Positions 1-8,522 of a stretch of DNA of 64,000 nt are shown here, piece by piece. Location: contig CAMYKS010000021.1 of NCBI GenBank assembly GCA_947259115.1, positions 1 through 64,000 on the forward strand. The letters run 5' to 3'. Under the pieces are notes generated by a model. It ran no database searches, was not told the origin of the DNA, and saw nothing but the letters and a program-made list of their open reading frames with translations. The position numbers and the translations under genes were made by a program. Position 1 is the stretch's first letter. Each line of letters begins with the position of its first letter. The stretch comes from an uncultured Desulfobulbaceae bacterium. GTDB lineage: Bacteria; Desulfobacterota; Desulfobulbia; Desulfobulbales; BM004.

Positions 1-202
1 CTTGCCAACATCTAACATCTAGCCTGAGCGATTTTAGCTTTCTGTTTACACTGGCAATAGTAACACCCTGATTTTTCCAGATGTTAATGGAAATTTATTC
101 AAAGTCAGCATATTTCCAAAATTCTTATTTATCAGTAGTTCAGAATTCACTGGCATATCAGCAGGAATCGAAACTGTTAAAAATTGTATTGTATCCCCAG
201 TT
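1..202. other. Left-edge non-coding stretch
   Basis: No convincing reading frame, RNA or repeat is visible. It lies downstream of the minus-strand PDZ gene and is AT-rich. Confidence 0.4.
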
Positions 203-1108
203 TTAAGGTTTATGGCTTTCACTTGTCAGCCGGACCCCCAATGGGCCTCTGGGGAGATAAAAATCAAAGATGTGCCCATCTCGAATTACCTCGAGGAGAA
301 CGGACTCACTGGCTATACCTTCGGTCGTGGCGGTTAATAAATCCCTTATTGCATACAAACGATTCCTGGCATAAGAATAAACAATGTCTTTAGATTGAAT
401 ACCTGCTTCCTGGGCCGGTGAACCTTCAATCACACTTTGGATGACCACTCGATTTGGTTGCCCGGTGCCATAGAGGTACAGATCGTAATCAGCGTCCCCA
501 AGTTCCAGGCGAAGATCTTTTTCACGTTCAATCAGGATCATAATTTCCTGCCGATAACGAGGGGTTCCCACCCATCCTTCGCGAGTTGCCTGGTCAAGCA
601 GGTAAAGCCTTTCCATCTCGATATCGCCCAAGAACTGCATTATTGATTTGGCTTGTTGCGGTTCCAGCCCGGCGGCCACAAGTTGTGTCTCTCCGTCCAA
701 CTCTTCTTCAACTTCTGCCCTTATTCCCTTCTCTTTTCCGACGACCGGCCCTTCATCTCCTATGGATTCCGTAATCAATTGCAGCTTTTTTAGTTTCCGC
801 TCAAGTTCAGCAACTTTTTTCTGCATGCGATGTAGTTGCCTTTCCTCTTGGCCCAGACGTTTTTGCAGCGATCTGAGCAAGCTATCATAGTCCTCCGCCT
901 TGCCAACATTAATATCAGAATCATTAATATCAGAAGCATTTAGCTCCAGTTTTTCTTCAGGCATCGACTCTTGATCTGCACGGAATACCGGGCCGATCAC
1001 ATACATTCCTAAAAATAGCCCACTTAATAAAACGATTAAGGAGAAAACAACCTGCCTGGCTATTTTCCCTTCATTATTAAATAAAACATTATGCCTGGTG
1101 CTTTCCAT
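203..1108 (-). CDS. Membrane-anchored coiled-coil/PDZ-domain protein
   Basis: A 301-residue protein when started at the ATG at 1108; a longer frame reaches 1279, but its extra N-terminus is arginine/cysteine-rich and not protein-like. Residues about 16-40 form a single transmembrane anchor, followed by an acidic linker, a charged coiled coil (about 75-120) and a C-terminal PDZ-like domain (about 215-300) with the pattern EGSPAQEAGIQSKDIV typical of substrate-binding PDZ folds. No protease catalytic motif is present, so it is probably a periplasmic scaffold or adaptor. The Shine-Dalgarno is weak (AAGG about 12 bases upstream). It is monocistronic; the function is inferred only from the domains. 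Confidence 0.75.
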   Translation of the reverse strand: MESTRHNVLFNNEGKIARQVVFSLIVLLSGLFLGMYVIGPVFRADQESMPEEKLELNASDINDSDINVGKAEDYDSLLRSLQKRLGQEERQLHRMQKKVAELERKLKKLQLITESIGDEGPVVGKEKGIRAEVEEELDGETQLVAAGLEPQQAKSIMQFLGDIEMERLYLLDQATREGWVGTPRYRQEIMILIEREKDLRLELGDADYDLYLYGTGQPNRVVIQSVIEGSPAQEAGIQSKDIVYSYARNRLYAIRDLLTATTEGIASESVLLEVIRDGHIFDFYLPRGPLGVRLTSESHKP

Positions 1109-1303
1109 TTTGAGTCTGCGCCTTACAACAACAATTTCACATTTCCCTTTATTGATCCATCGGCCTAGCCCGCATTTTTCACGAGTCGATACGCCGGATA
1201 GACAAAGTGTAAGTCGTTTGAGCAGATAAGTGACCGAAAAGGGAGACTTCGATACTTTAGTATGCGAAACGCCCAACACTGCAGGCTATACGGATGTATC
1301 GGC

Positions 1304-1334
1304 TTGCCCGAAGGGTGAACAGTTTTGAAAAAAA
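1304..1334 (+). repeat. Dispersed intergenic repeat, copy 1
   Basis: Contains GCCCGAAGGGTGAAC followed by AGTTTTGAAAAAAAT. It matches the reverse complement of 1421-1455 except for a variable middle, so the two copies bracket about 150 bp as an inverted repeat. Confidence 0.5.
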
Positions 1335-1420
1335 TCTATTCATTCACTTGGTACAAACTGTACCCGGAAAAATACACTGGAAATATAAAATTTAAATCAC
1401 AAAAACAGATATTTAAACTT

Positions 1421-1455
1421 ATTTTTCAAAACTGTTAATGAAATATTCGGGCTAG
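1421..1455 (-). repeat. Dispersed intergenic repeat, copy 2
   Basis: On the minus strand it reads CTAGCCCGAATATTTC then ATTAACAGTTTTGAAAAAT. It agrees with the plus strand at 8276-8309 with about two mismatches in 34 bases. Confidence 0.65.
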
Positions 1456-1616
1456 GCCCCTATTATCCACGGTGTCAATAGGAATTATAATCTGATATTG
1501 CTAATCAGAGTCAATATGTTTCCCAAAAAACTTGACTTAATTCTCTCCCTCTAATCTCTTGTGATTCCCATTACACACTGGAATTGGGCTCCGCAAATAG
1601 GCTTACCCTGAAAATT

Positions 1617-2135
1617 CTAAGAACCCTGTTCCCTTTTTTTCAGGACGGCAAAGGGTGATGATTTGAGTTCCTGTCTGCAGTCACAGGTCACCTCATTCAG
1701 ATTGGCGCCGCATTGGGAGCATAGGCCCTTGCATGCTTCAGAGCATAGGTGTTTTTCAGGAACCATGAGATAAACCTGCTGGTTCAGTATGTCAAAAATA
1801 TTGATGACCGGTTCCTTGAGATAGATCATATCCATTTCCGTTGGACTGATTTCATGCTCTCCCGATTCCAGCTCACTGCTGTCCGCATACTCCAGGTCAA
1901 GTTTGAAACTGTTATCCAGTTCCACTGTATAATTTTCAAGACAGCGGTCACAGTCAAATGTAACTGCTGTTTTTATCTCTCCCTGGAGCAATACCCTGTC
2001 TACTCCGTTGCGCTTCATGACAATAACACTTCTTACAGGTCCGGTTCTCTGCAGTTCATGATCCGGAAACCAGGATTCATCATGTATTTCAAGCCGCAAC
2101 CCCTCTTCCGGTATTTCGCCAAACCGCACCTTCAT
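1617..2135 (-). CDS. YceD/DUF177 family protein
   Basis: 172 residues matching the DUF177 (YceD) family, which acts in 23S rRNA/ribosome biogenesis in bacteria and plastids. Visible features are the central FDCDRCLENY motif and a C-terminal cysteine cluster (CSEAC, GLCSQCGANL, CDC) that looks like a zinc ribbon. In most genomes it lies directly upstream of rpmF, often with plsX and fabH after it; none of these follows here, so the gene is separated from its usual operon. The start ATG is the only good one in the frame. Confidence 0.85.
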   Translation of the reverse strand: MKVRFGEIPEEGLRLEIHDESWFPDHELQRTGPVRSVIVMKRNGVDRVLLQGEIKTAVTFDCDRCLENYTVELDNSFKLDLEYADSSELESGEHEISPTEMDMIYLKEPVINIFDILNQQVYLMVPEKHLCSEACKGLCSQCGANLNEVTCDCRQELKSSPFAVLKKREQGS

Positions 2136-2219
2136 GCTTGCACCACTTGTAAATATTCAACACAACCCATCATAAAATTTGATTTAAGCATCATGCCCAA
2201 AATATGACATGTTAATTCT

Positions 2220-2949
2220 TCAGGCAGAAGCCTGCAACCATTCTGCCACCGCTTCCTGCAGCATGCTGTAAAATTTTTCCGAACCGCCGAGACCGCTGCG
2301 CCCAAAGGTATAGTTTATCTCCAGAAAAACCGGCTCAACTTCTCCTGGCGGAAACACAAGGTCAAAAGCTGCCAGGTTAATACCCGATTGCCGACAAAAC
2401 TGCCCTACCCTCTCACGACCCAATGCCTGCAGGTCCTGGTCTGACTCAGCATCTATCTCGCCACCTTGGGCTATATTGTGCAAAAAGGACTGGGATTGCC
2501 GCCAATAGCTGAAAATCCTGCCCCCTATGACGACCACCCTGAGATCTCTTTCAAGGGTGGGCAAGTACTCCTGGATGACAAAGCCACTGCTGCCGTGCAA
2601 TTCAAAGCGCCTCAGAGTCTGCAGCCTTGTCTCAAGTTCTGCAGCATTATTGACCAGCCAGACCTGCCTGCCCTCTCCACCGTGATTGCCTTTGAGAACA
2701 AAGGGATATGCAGGCAGTTCAGGAGCCGTGTGATCCATGTGGGGATGATCTCCCAGCAGGGTTTCCACCTTGGGAAAAACCAGGGTGCACGGGTGCTTGA
2801 CGCCATAGGTCCAAAAGGCAAGGGTGTCACCCATTTTACCTTCCCACTGGAAGAATAACGGCGTCGGCATTACTTATTTCATGGAACAGATCAGTATCCC
2901 AGACTCCGCGGTCCCAACAAAAAGCATCTCCTTCAATTACAGGGTGCAT
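2220..2949 (-). pseudogene. ATP-grasp ligase-like gene with internal deletion and frameshift
   Basis: The intact 3' frame (2220-2870, 216 residues) is an ATP-grasp catalytic region: EGKMGDTLAFW, VLKGNHGGEGRQVW, a DLRVVVIGG strand and the metal-binding end FLEINYTFGRSG. Directly upstream in another frame (2949-2836) lies a well-formed N-terminus, MHPVIEGDAFCWDRG then DLFHEISNADAVILP, preceded by a good ribosome site (AAAAAGG). The frames meet at CTTCCAG, where family members usually carry about 25 more residues. The simplest reading is a deletion that removed this linker and shifted the frame. The substrate is unknown. If the downstream ATG at 2870 is used, a truncated ligase could still be made. 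Confidence 0.55.
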
Positions 2950-3231
2950 GGATAAAACCTTTTTCCCCGGCTTGATCTTTCTGAATGTATTTTTCGTGTC
3001 CACAGAGAATGTTTACCCAGTAAATTTTGCCGACCTGAATGGTGGCCCCCACAACAAAACCACGCTAAACAAGGGGTCAATCATCGGGTGTTAGTTGTGT
3101 AACGGAACAAACTAACGACCTGGGATGCTGCCCTACAATAAAAATACTTACCAAACAGCATTACTGTGGTTACTATATTAAATTAGGTTTGTACATTATG
3201 ATAGCAAAACAATAACCTCGGTATACCGCCT
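2950..3231. other. Intergenic region, nothing recognised
   Basis: Lies between divergent genes. Short open frames upstream of 2949 read on without a start codon and were not called. Confidence 0.3.
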
Positions 3232-3735
3232 ATGCAAATGGTCTGGATCATAACAATGTTCGTTTTTACTGCTGCTTTTTTTCTTATCTTCTTTGCAGTT
3301 TATTTTTTCAGGCCCAAAAAGGATGATAAAATTATGCCTCTCTCCCTTGAAAGGCAGCTGGTCGATCCTGAAGAGATTTCTCTGCCCCATCGGGCAGAAC
3401 CGAATTGGCCTGCCACCCTGGAGACATCATCCGGGGAAAGTGCAGAAGCCCGTATTAAAAGTGTCTCTCACGGCAGCGCATTTATCACAAGTGATACCAG
3501 GCTGCCTATTGGTGAAAAATTCCAACTCACCATTCATTTGCAGGACCGCTCTCCCCTGAAGCTACGGGCAGAGGTCACCTGGTCCAATATGCATTTGCCG
3601 GTTGATAAGGTGGTAAACCGCGGTATGGGAATCCGCTTTATTGAGGCCGGTGAAGATGCCGTATGCCTTATCAATGACACCCTCTCCCAACATGCCGCAA
3701 CACTTGAAACATCGAAAAATCCAGGGGCAGAATGA
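3232..3735 (+). CDS. Single-TM PilZ-like domain protein
   Basis: 167 residues. Residues about 4-27 are a strongly hydrophobic anchor, followed by a basic stop-transfer patch (RPKKDDK). The soluble part resembles PilZ domains: a first strand (NWPATLETSSGESAEARI), a glycine turn and the typical end VTWSNMHLPVDK then RGMGIRFI. The classical N-terminal RxxxR c-di-GMP motif is missing, so nucleotide binding is doubtful. A role in surface or envelope regulation is inferred. It converges on the HIT gene with 15 bases between the ends. Confidence 0.65.
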   Translation: MQMVWIITMFVFTAAFFLIFFAVYFFRPKKDDKIMPLSLERQLVDPEEISLPHRAEPNWPATLETSSGESAEARIKSVSHGSAFITSDTRLPIGEKFQLTIHLQDRSPLKLRAEVTWSNMHLPVDKVVNRGMGIRFIEAGEDAVCLINDTLSQHAATLETSKNPGAE

Positions 3736-3750
3736 AACTTTAAGTGGTGC

Positions 3751-4092
3751 TTAACCCGGGGGCCACGTAAATGAACGTCCGGCCAGAAGATGGAAATGAA
3801 TGTGAAAGACTTCCTGGCCGGCGCCGGCTCCGTTATTAAGCACCAGCCGAAAGGCATCTGCAACCCCTTCCTTGACTGCAACCCTGTTTGCCACCAGCAT
3901 GAGATGCCCCAGAAGCTCCTGGTCGGCTGATACTGCATTGTTTAAGGTAGGCAGCGGTTTTTTGGGAATGATGAGGACATGGACCGGAGCTTGCGGATTT
4001 ATATCCCTGAAAGCGAGGCAGAGATCATCCTCATAAATTATATCTGCGGGAATTTCCCCATTGATGATCTTTGTAAAAATAGTATCAGACAT
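3751..4092 (-). CDS. HIT family (HinT-like) nucleotide hydrolase
   Basis: 113 residues starting at MSDTIFTKIINGEIP, chosen because AAAGGAGG lies 10 bases upstream; an earlier in-frame ATG sits only one base after this site. The C-terminal histidine triad HIHFHLLAGR and the N-terminal DDLCLAFRDINPQAPVHVLI pattern place it in the histidine-triad superfamily of nucleoside phosphoramidate/AMP-lysine hydrolases. Cytosolic and monocistronic. The C-terminus (SFTWPPG) is complete for the family. Confidence 0.93.
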   Translation of the reverse strand: MSDTIFTKIINGEIPADIIYEDDLCLAFRDINPQAPVHVLIIPKKPLPTLNNAVSADQELLGHLMLVANRVAVKEGVADAFRLVLNNGAGAGQEVFHIHFHLLAGRSFTWPPG

Positions 4093-4187
4093 ATCCCTCA
4101 TACCTCCTTTGCTATCCAAGAGTACTCGCTCGGGCTACTTAATAATCTTACAGATATATTGAACAAAATAAGAATGTTACGGAATTT

Positions 4188-6797
4188 TTACGCTACTGTT
4201 TTCAAGGCATTTTCCAGAGTTTTTGCCATTTCATCAAGGTGAAACGGTTTGCTCACCATGCCGCTGAAACCAAAATCCCTGTAACTTGCCATAACCGGGT
4301 TGTTCGAATATCCACTTGAAACTATGGCTTTAGCCGCCGGGTCAATTTCCAGTAGTTTTTTTATGGCATCTGCCCCTCCCATCCCACCCGGCACTGTCAG
4401 ATCCATGATTACAATATCAAACGGCTTGCCATTATGTTTGGCTTCGATGTATTTTTCAAGGGCCTCTTCTCCGTGGCGGGCAAAATCCACTTCGAAACCT
4501 ATATGGCCGAGCATTTCACCCGCAACTTCCCGGACAATTTCCTCGTCATCCATGATAAGGATCCTGCCTGCCCCTTTGAATTCCTCTTCATGCTGGAATT
4601 GCATGTCAGCCGGTGATTCATGGAGTTTTTTCGAAGCAGGCAGATAAAAGGTAAAGGTTGTGCCCACTTCCAGTTCGGATTCCACCGCAATAAAGCCGTC
4701 ATGATTATTAATAATCGAGTACACCGTTGCAAGTCCCAAACCGCTGCCTTTCTGCTTGGTGGTAAAATAGGGATCAAAGATTCTGGACACATTCTTTTGG
4801 GAAATTCCGATGCCGTTGTCGCTGAAAGAAACTTTCAAGTATTTTCCCGGCGCCAGGGGCAGTGCTGTATCATCTGCTATCATCTCATTTTCAGCACTGA
4901 TCAAAATAAGACCACCGTCCGGCATCGCCTGGCTGGCATTGAGGCACAGGTTTTGTATGACCTGACTTATCTGCCCGGTATCAACATCTGCGGCAAACAG
5001 GTCATGCGCAAATAAAAACTTTGTTTTTACCGACGTGCCGCTGAGAATAAAACCGGCGGATTCCCGGATGAGCTCCTCCATGGAAGCAGTCTCTTTAACC
5101 GGAGCTCCACCCTTGGAAAAGGTTAGAAGTTTATGGGTGAGATCCTTTGCCCGCACGGTTGCCCGATCCGCTTCTTCCAAACGCTTATAGGCCTTGTTTT
5201 CTTCGTCAATATAGTTTTTGGCCAGTGAAATATTTCCCATTATGGCCGTTAAAATATTATTAAAATCATGGGCAATGCCGCCTGCCAAAATACCAACCGA
5301 TTCAAGCTTCTTGCCTTTGAGCAGCTCTCCCTCAACTTTCAAGCGCTCGGTGATGTCGCTGAAAACCAGTACCACCCCTATTACCCTGTTTTTATCATCA
5401 CGAATGGGGGCCCCCACCTCGGAAATCATTCTCTCATCTCCGTCTTTTGACAGGAGTACTGTCGGCCTGTTTTTATCAATAATTTTTTCCGCTTCAAGCA
5501 CCTTGGCGACAAAATCTTCACTCGGCACCCTTGTCTTTTCATCAAGTGTGACAAATACCTTAACCAGCGGCTGACCGATTGCCTGGCCATCTTTCCAGCC
5601 CGTTAATTCTTCGGCCATGGCGTTGATGAGAACGATCTTACCGGTGTTGTCAGTGGAAATAACAGCATCACCGATTGAACGAAGGGTTACTGCCAGACGT
5701 TCCTTTTCATCGACCAGAGCAGCTTCTGCCTGACGGCGGCCTCTAGCATACCTTTCAACAGTCTCGACAAAGACTTCAAAGGAACGGACCAGGTGTTGGA
5801 TCTCGTTGCCGCCGACAACAGAGATTTCCTCTCCGGAAAGATCATGGGCAACCTTTTCTGCCTGCTGGGCCAGCTTTTTTAATGGTCTGACATGATATAA
5901 TGTCAGAAGACCGCCGACCAGTAAGGCAAAGAACAGCAGATACAGAGAAGTAATAGCAATCTGCCGCTGGTATTTTGCCATCAGCAACTGTGACTCACTT
6001 ATATCCATCTCCACGATCAAACTGAAAATATCATCGACAATACGGACCGGTGCGTAAAATACTGCCCTGGCCTCATCCTTAAGCTCCATGAGGATTTTTC
6101 TTTCTTCTGCAAGGCTTTTTATGAAGGCATCATTGGTAATATGCTTATCGCTGGAACCATCCTGAACAGAGCTTGCGAATATACCGACCGTGGAAGCAAA
6201 TGACACGGAAACATCTGTTGCAGCGGCAATGTTCCCCGCAAATTCATCATCTATTCTGGTGCCTATAATTATGGCCCCATAGAGGTTGGCATCCCTCTGG
6301 GCAGGCACCATGGACAAAATACTCCATCCGGCAGGAGAACTCTCCGCCACAACCATATCCTGCCCATCAAGAACTTCCACCAAGCCCCAGTAGTCGGCAA
6401 AACTGCCTCTGACTTCAGGGTCCTGGGCCTGATAAATTATCTTGCCCTCCTTATCTGTGGCAATAAAAATACCAACATTCAAGCCCTTGTATATCCTGTC
6501 CATCACTTCCTTTATATAAGTGATATTATTTGATGAGTTTGGATAGTATGCTATCTCCCAGACAAGTTCATCCTGCTCTTTCAGGGCTTTTGCCAGGGCT
6601 GAAAGCTTATCGGTCTCCTTATTAATTAGCGTCTGGATAGCAAACTGGATGTCCCTTGAACGCAATTCTTCCTTGTTTTTGTTCGTTTCCTGCAGCAGGT
6701 TCAGCTGGGCAAAATAATGGAAAATGGTTGCCAGCGAAACAAGGAGCGCCAGTACCCCCAGAATGGGGTATATGATACTTTTCTTAATTTTCATCAA
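4188..6797 (-). CDS. Hybrid sensor histidine kinase (periplasmic sensor-HAMP-PAS-HisKA-HATPase-REC)
   Basis: 869 residues. Order: TM1 (about 8-29); periplasmic sensor domain (about 35-275) resembling a double-Cache fold; TM2 (about 280-302); HAMP; PAS (about 365-485, TDNTGKIVLINAMAEELTGW); HisKA with phospho-acceptor His510 in LAGGIAHDFNNIL; HATPase with DNGIGIS and GSGLGLATVYSII; C-terminal receiver with Asp799 in VIMDLTVPG and the Lys of VSKPF. Its start overlaps the stop of the upstream binding-protein gene by four bases (ATGA), so the two are translationally coupled. No separate response regulator is adjacent; output is probably through phosphotransfer to a distant protein. Confidence 0.93.
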   Translation of the reverse strand: MMKIKKSIIYPILGVLALLVSLATIFHYFAQLNLLQETNKNKEELRSRDIQFAIQTLINKETDKLSALAKALKEQDELVWEIAYYPNSSNNITYIKEVMDRIYKGLNVGIFIATDKEGKIIYQAQDPEVRGSFADYWGLVEVLDGQDMVVAESSPAGWSILSMVPAQRDANLYGAIIIGTRIDDEFAGNIAAATDVSVSFASTVGIFASSVQDGSSDKHITNDAFIKSLAEERKILMELKDEARAVFYAPVRIVDDIFSLIVEMDISESQLLMAKYQRQIAITSLYLLFFALLVGGLLTLYHVRPLKKLAQQAEKVAHDLSGEEISVVGGNEIQHLVRSFEVFVETVERYARGRRQAEAALVDEKERLAVTLRSIGDAVISTDNTGKIVLINAMAEELTGWKDGQAIGQPLVKVFVTLDEKTRVPSEDFVAKVLEAEKIIDKNRPTVLLSKDGDERMISEVGAPIRDDKNRVIGVVLVFSDITERLKVEGELLKGKKLESVGILAGGIAHDFNNILTAIMGNISLAKNYIDEENKAYKRLEEADRATVRAKDLTHKLLTFSKGGAPVKETASMEELIRESAGFILSGTSVKTKFLFAHDLFAADVDTGQISQVIQNLCLNASQAMPDGGLILISAENEMIADDTALPLAPGKYLKVSFSDNGIGISQKNVSRIFDPYFTTKQKGSGLGLATVYSIINNHDGFIAVESELEVGTTFTFYLPASKKLHESPADMQFQHEEEFKGAGRILIMDDEEIVREVAGEMLGHIGFEVDFARHGEEALEKYIEAKHNGKPFDIVIMDLTVPGGMGGADAIKKLLEIDPAAKAIVSSGYSNNPVMASYRDFGFSGMVSKPFHLDEMAKTLENALKTVA

Positions 6798-7630
6798 TGC
6801 TGCTGGCGATTGGCAGGTATAAGCCCTCTACGTACTAAAATCCGGCTGCCTTTCTTGGAGAAAATAAAATCCAGAAATTCCCTGGCCAACCTGTCCAGGT
6901 TTTCCTTTTTGTAAACCAGAGAATATTCCCCGGTAAGAAAATATGTCCCATCATAGACATTTTCCTGGCTGGGGTCTATGTTGTCAATTGCAATGGCTGA
7001 AACTGAAGAGGTAACTTCCTTCAGAGATGAATGAGTTAGCCAGCCAATGACGGTGGTGTATTTATTAAGGGCATTTACCATTTCATAATCATGAAATAAA
7101 ACCTTTGCCCTGTCTGAAAATGTTATGTTTTTAAAACTCTCAAGATTTTGCCTAATCATTAAGAGTGAGGAATCCCCTTCTTCCCTGATCAACAACCGGA
7201 CTCGTTCGTCATTGCCACCAACCTGCTGCCAGTTTTCCACCTTTCCGGAAAACACATCTGCAAGCTGTTGCTTGGATAGATTTTTTATACCAACCTTTGG
7301 CCCTACTGCAAAAATTACCATATCTTTTGCAAACGGCAGATGCTCAAGTCCATAATGCAGTTCATCATCCTTAAAAGAACGTGCAACACGTCCAAGGCTG
7401 TTTTCCCCGGTCCCAACGAGCCTTATTCCGCCTCCTGACCCCACACTTGGCGGAACAAGCACCTCATGGGCGGGATTCTCAGCATTAAAGGCTGCGGCCA
7501 ACTCCTGCAGGATAACCTCGTTGGCACCTGTCCCGGGGATAACAAGCTGCTCTGCAAGAACAGAGGTGTTCATTAGGGTGATGATACCTGCAACAAAAAA
7601 AATAATTGGGTGTACTCTCCTGATCTTCAT
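6794..7630 (-). CDS. Secreted PstS/phosphate-binding-like periplasmic protein
   Basis: 278 residues from the ATG at 7630 (AGGTGTGGC just upstream); a longer frame begins at 7678 with a poor N-terminus. A signal peptide ends near SVLA|EQ. The mature protein has the PBP-like fold of phosphate-binding proteins: VIPGTGANEV, PSVGSGGGIRLVGTGE and the FSGKVENWQQVGG hinge region common in PstS-type sequences. No pstCAB transporter genes are nearby. Instead it overlaps the hybrid kinase gene, so it probably serves as the ligand-binding sensor partner of that kinase rather than as a transport component. The ligand is not certain. Confidence 0.85.
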   Translation of the reverse strand: MKIRRVHPIIFFVAGIITLMNTSVLAEQLVIPGTGANEVILQELAAAFNAENPAHEVLVPPSVGSGGGIRLVGTGENSLGRVARSFKDDELHYGLEHLPFAKDMVIFAVGPKVGIKNLSKQQLADVFSGKVENWQQVGGNDERVRLLIREEGDSSLLMIRQNLESFKNITFSDRAKVLFHDYEMVNALNKYTTVIGWLTHSSLKEVTSSVSAIAIDNIDPSQENVYDGTYFLTGEYSLVYKKENLDRLAREFLDFIFSKKGSRILVRRGLIPANRQQH

Positions 7631-7991
7631 GCCACACCTATAATTCCAGGTTAGCCAAGAATGCAGAGTGGATATCACTCTTTACATGGCAAAACAACTT
7701 TATATTTTATAATTATCTCCATAAAATTGCAGCAATATTCTCATTTTTTTGCCTGTAAAGGAGAAAGCAGGTTGCCTTCGGTTTGAGATTTCCTGACTCA
7801 TACCATGAAACGGCTAAAATAATTTTCTACATTGTGGTACTTAAGGCATGATGCTTGCATTTACAGAAGTGAAGATGCATTGATGATGGCAGGCCAAATC
7901 CTGCGGTCCACTCAATCAAAAAGAAGTCAATTATTAAATGGGTGAGTAAAAGATTGAAAAATGCGGTCTAAAATAACACATGGAGGATAGT
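7631..7991. other. Intergenic region with sigma-54-type promoter
   Basis: No gene seen. It holds the promoter at 7844-7859 and the leader of the 49-residue small protein gene. Confidence 0.5.
7844..7859 (+). promoter_or_regulatory. Sigma-54 (-24/-12) promoter for small protein gene
   Basis: AGGCATGATGCTTGCA: GG at 7845 and GC at 7857, exactly 12 bases apart, with GGCA and TTGC matching the sigma-54 consensus. A transcript would start near 7870, about 120 bases before the small gene. Confidence 0.6.
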
Positions 7992-8141
7992 ATGATGTCT
8001 GCATATACAAAAAACCCTAATGATTTCAATACAAGCGCCTCGATTCCCGAACTCTTGTTTGCTGCCGCACTCGCTGTAGGCGCTGTAATGTGTATCTGGG
8101 TTTCAACATCCCTGTTGATTCACCTTTTACAAAATATCTAA
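7992..8141 (+). CDS. 49-residue single-TM small protein
   Basis: A short gene with a strong ribosome site (GGAGGATAGT directly before ATGATG). The N-terminal half is polar (SAYTKNPNDFNTSASIPE); the rest is one transmembrane helix ending in IWVSTSLLIHLLQNI. The same length and tail pattern (WVATSLLIRFI) occur in the minus-strand gene at 11023-11172, and both genes lie behind sigma-54-type promoters. A GGGGG...CCCCCC hairpin follows the stop. I recognise no family; a regulatory or stress-related small membrane protein is only a guess. Confidence 0.6.
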   Translation: MMSAYTKNPNDFNTSASIPELLFAAALAVGAVMCIWVSTSLLIHLLQNI

Positions 8142-8193
8142 AAGTTTTATCGGGGGCCTTTACCCCCCAATATACATAGCAATCCCCTCCACT

Positions 8194-8228
8194 GAACAGG
8201 GTGTGACATTTATTGTCACACCCTGTTC
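8194..8228. repeat. Perfect 35-bp palindrome (15-bp arms, 5-base loop)
   Basis: Arms GAACAGGGTGTGACA and TGTCACACCCTGTTC around TTTAT. The core TGACA-N5-TGTCA (8204-8218) is repeated in exact reverse complement at 8237-8251, 33 bp (about three helical turns) away. There is no T-run after it, so an operator or enhancer site seems likelier than a terminator. Confidence 0.75.
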
Positions 8229-8236
8229 CCATGTTA

Positions 8237-8251
8237 TGACAATAAATGTCA
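8237..8251. promoter_or_regulatory. Second TGACA-N5-TGTCA operator-like site
   Basis: TGACAATAAATGTCA, the exact reverse complement of the core of the palindrome at 8204-8218. Two identical sites on the same face of the helix suit an enhancer-binding protein or other dimeric regulator. Confidence 0.5.
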
Positions 8252-8275
8252 CACATCACACTGCAATCCCTCCTT

Positions 8276-8309
8276 TAGCCCGAATATTTCTTGAACAGTT
8301 TTGAAAAAT
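8276..8309 (+). repeat. Dispersed intergenic repeat, copy 3
   Basis: TAGCCCGAATATTTC followed by TTGAACAGTTTTGAAAAAT; matches the reverse complement of 1421-1455. It can fold on itself, since CCGAAT at its start pairs with ATTCGG at 8308-8313. Confidence 0.6.
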
Positions 8310-8323
8310 TCGGGTTAGTTCTT

Positions 8324-8490
8324 CCAGGAGCCTGTCGGAGAATTACCAATCTACTGCAAAAGTGAGAGAATCGGCTCAAATTTCCGTAAATTTTCTTTAA
8401 ATAGCGCTGCTATTCGCATCAATTTTTCAAAAATTTGATCTCAATTCCTCATTTTTTCGTTACGATTATAATTCTCCGACAGCCTCCTGG
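8324..8490. mobile_element. MITE-like element with 22-bp terminal inverted repeats
   Basis: Left end CCAGGAGCCTGTCGGAGAAT(TA) at 8324-8345 and right end the reverse complement at 8469-8490 with one mismatch in 22. The 167-bp body is AT-rich, partly palindromic and has no coding capacity. No clear target duplication was seen. Confidence 0.6.
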
Positions 8491-8506
8491 TTGCTCAATA
8501 AGTATG

Positions 8507-8522
8507 CGGCAGAATAATTGCT
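8507..8522 (+). promoter_or_regulatory. Sigma-54-type promoter for the OYE gene
   Basis: CGGCAGAATAATTGCT: GG at 8508 and GC at 8520 with the exact 12-base step, GGCA and TTGCT as in the consensus. The start point would be near 8533. Confidence 0.5.

Larger units (their letters stand above)
1109..1616. other. Intergenic region with inverted copies of a dispersed repeat
   Basis: About 500 bases without a supported gene. It carries two oppositely oriented copies of an AACAGTTTTGAAAAA-type repeat (1304-1334 and 1421-1455), which recurs at 8276-8309. rpmF, the usual downstream partner of yceD, was looked for here and is absent. Confidence 0.6.

Noticed and set aside
1109..1279. Longer start of the PDZ protein gene
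   Set aside because: The extra 57 residues are arginine/cysteine-rich and precede the natural membrane anchor; no good ribosome site.
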